Source: Bacillota bacterium (GTDB taxonomy: Bacteria > Bacillota > Dethiobacteria > DTU022). From it: a DNA stretch of 5,144 bases. Every line of letters starts with the position of its first letter. Position 1 is the stretch's first letter. Both the position numbers and the translations under genes were made by a program. Under the pieces are notes generated by a model. The model worked only from the letters and a program-made list of their open reading frames with translations, made no database searches and was not told where the DNA came from. Where the stretch lies: NCBI GenBank assembly GCA_012510305.1, contig JAAZIE010000131.1, positions 1 to 5,144 of the forward strand. The letters run 5' to 3'. This document shows positions 5,014-5,144 of this stretch, piece after piece.

Positions 5014-5144
5014 GAAAGGCCAACGGCGTAGCGGGGTGACAGCAGGGAGCCCGGGGCTTCCCTTTCCGATCCGTCCTATCTCCTTTTTCAGAAACATCTC
5101 CCTTGATGTGCCCCTTTGTTACCACCCCAAATGTAGGGGTCGGG
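5014..5144 (-). other. Right-edge region with short GGGGA-type repeats, possible tail of a repeat-associated gene
   Basis: On the minus strand a frame is open from 5143 to a TGA at 4984-4982 (53 codons; no start is visible because it enters from the edge). Its translation contains GVVTKGHIKGDVSEKGDRTD, with a loosely repeated KG-D/KGD pattern. At the DNA level the units AAGGGGCACATC, AAGGGAGATG and AAAGGAGATAG recur within about 50 bases. Two small inverted repeats are present: ACCCC/GGGGT (5124-5140) and ACATC/GATGT (5094-5109). Such GGGGAC-like tails are, from memory, frequent at the ends of small repeat-associated transposase genes in Firmicutes, but no transposase domain is visible here. 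The end of this frame overlaps the GH4 promoter, which argues against a true host gene. Confidence 0.3.

Noticed and set aside
4985..5020. Possible catabolite-responsive (cre) element around the GH4 promoter
   Set aside because: The nearest sequence (TGTAATTCTTGCAG) lacks the central CG and the 3' CA of the consensus.
5120..5136. GGGTGGTAAC on the minus strand resembling a T-box sequence
   Set aside because: Only part of the AGGGTGGTACCGCG core matches. There is no terminator/antiterminator pair after it and the downstream genes are not amino-acid related.

Overview
The window reads as a chromosomal piece of a GC-rich member of the Clostridia (Bacillota). The evidence is strong AGGAGG/GAGGTG-type ribosome binding sites, TTG starts, SigA-type promoters and the Nif3 / zinc-ribbon (DUF164) gene pair that is typical of that class. 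I cannot name a genus. Every gene I can support lies on the minus strand, so transcription runs from the right edge to the left edge.

Reading in the direction of transcription, the right edge (about 5144-5014) holds GGGGA-rich, short-repeat DNA. It may be the tail of a mobile-element or repeat-associated gene. It is followed by a very good SigA promoter (TTGTAA, 17 bp, TATAAT; 5013-4985). That promoter faces a two-gene sugar cassette: an NAD-dependent glycoside hydrolase family 4 enzyme, probably a 6-phospho-beta-glucosidase (4933-3629, TTG start), and a BadF/BadG-family sugar kinase of the N-acetylglucosamine-kinase type (3545-2478). No phosphotransferase-system gene is present here. A simple reading is that the kinase either supplies the 6-phosphorylated disaccharide that the hydrolase needs, or phosphorylates a sugar the hydrolase releases.

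After a 103-base gap with a perfect 9-bp hairpin come two housekeeping-type genes. The first is a Nif3/YqfO-like dinuclear-metal protein (2374-1250, TTG start). The second is a coiled-coil protein with a C-terminal four-cysteine zinc ribbon (1191-439). Both have the same GAGGTG ribosome binding site exactly 6 nt before the start. No clear terminator separates the four genes, so read-through from the sugar promoter into nif3 is possible.

The left 438 bases hold a non-coding stretch with several inverted repeats and a weak terminator. They also hold an extended -10 promoter and the first 45 codons of a MATE-family multidrug/cation efflux transporter, which runs off the left edge.

I found no RNA gene, CRISPR array, complete insertion sequence or clearly new system. 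The most interesting points are the kinase + GH4 pair without a visible PTS, the hairpin just upstream of nif3, the repeat-like right edge, and the structured, unusually stop-free stretch downstream of the zinc-ribbon gene.
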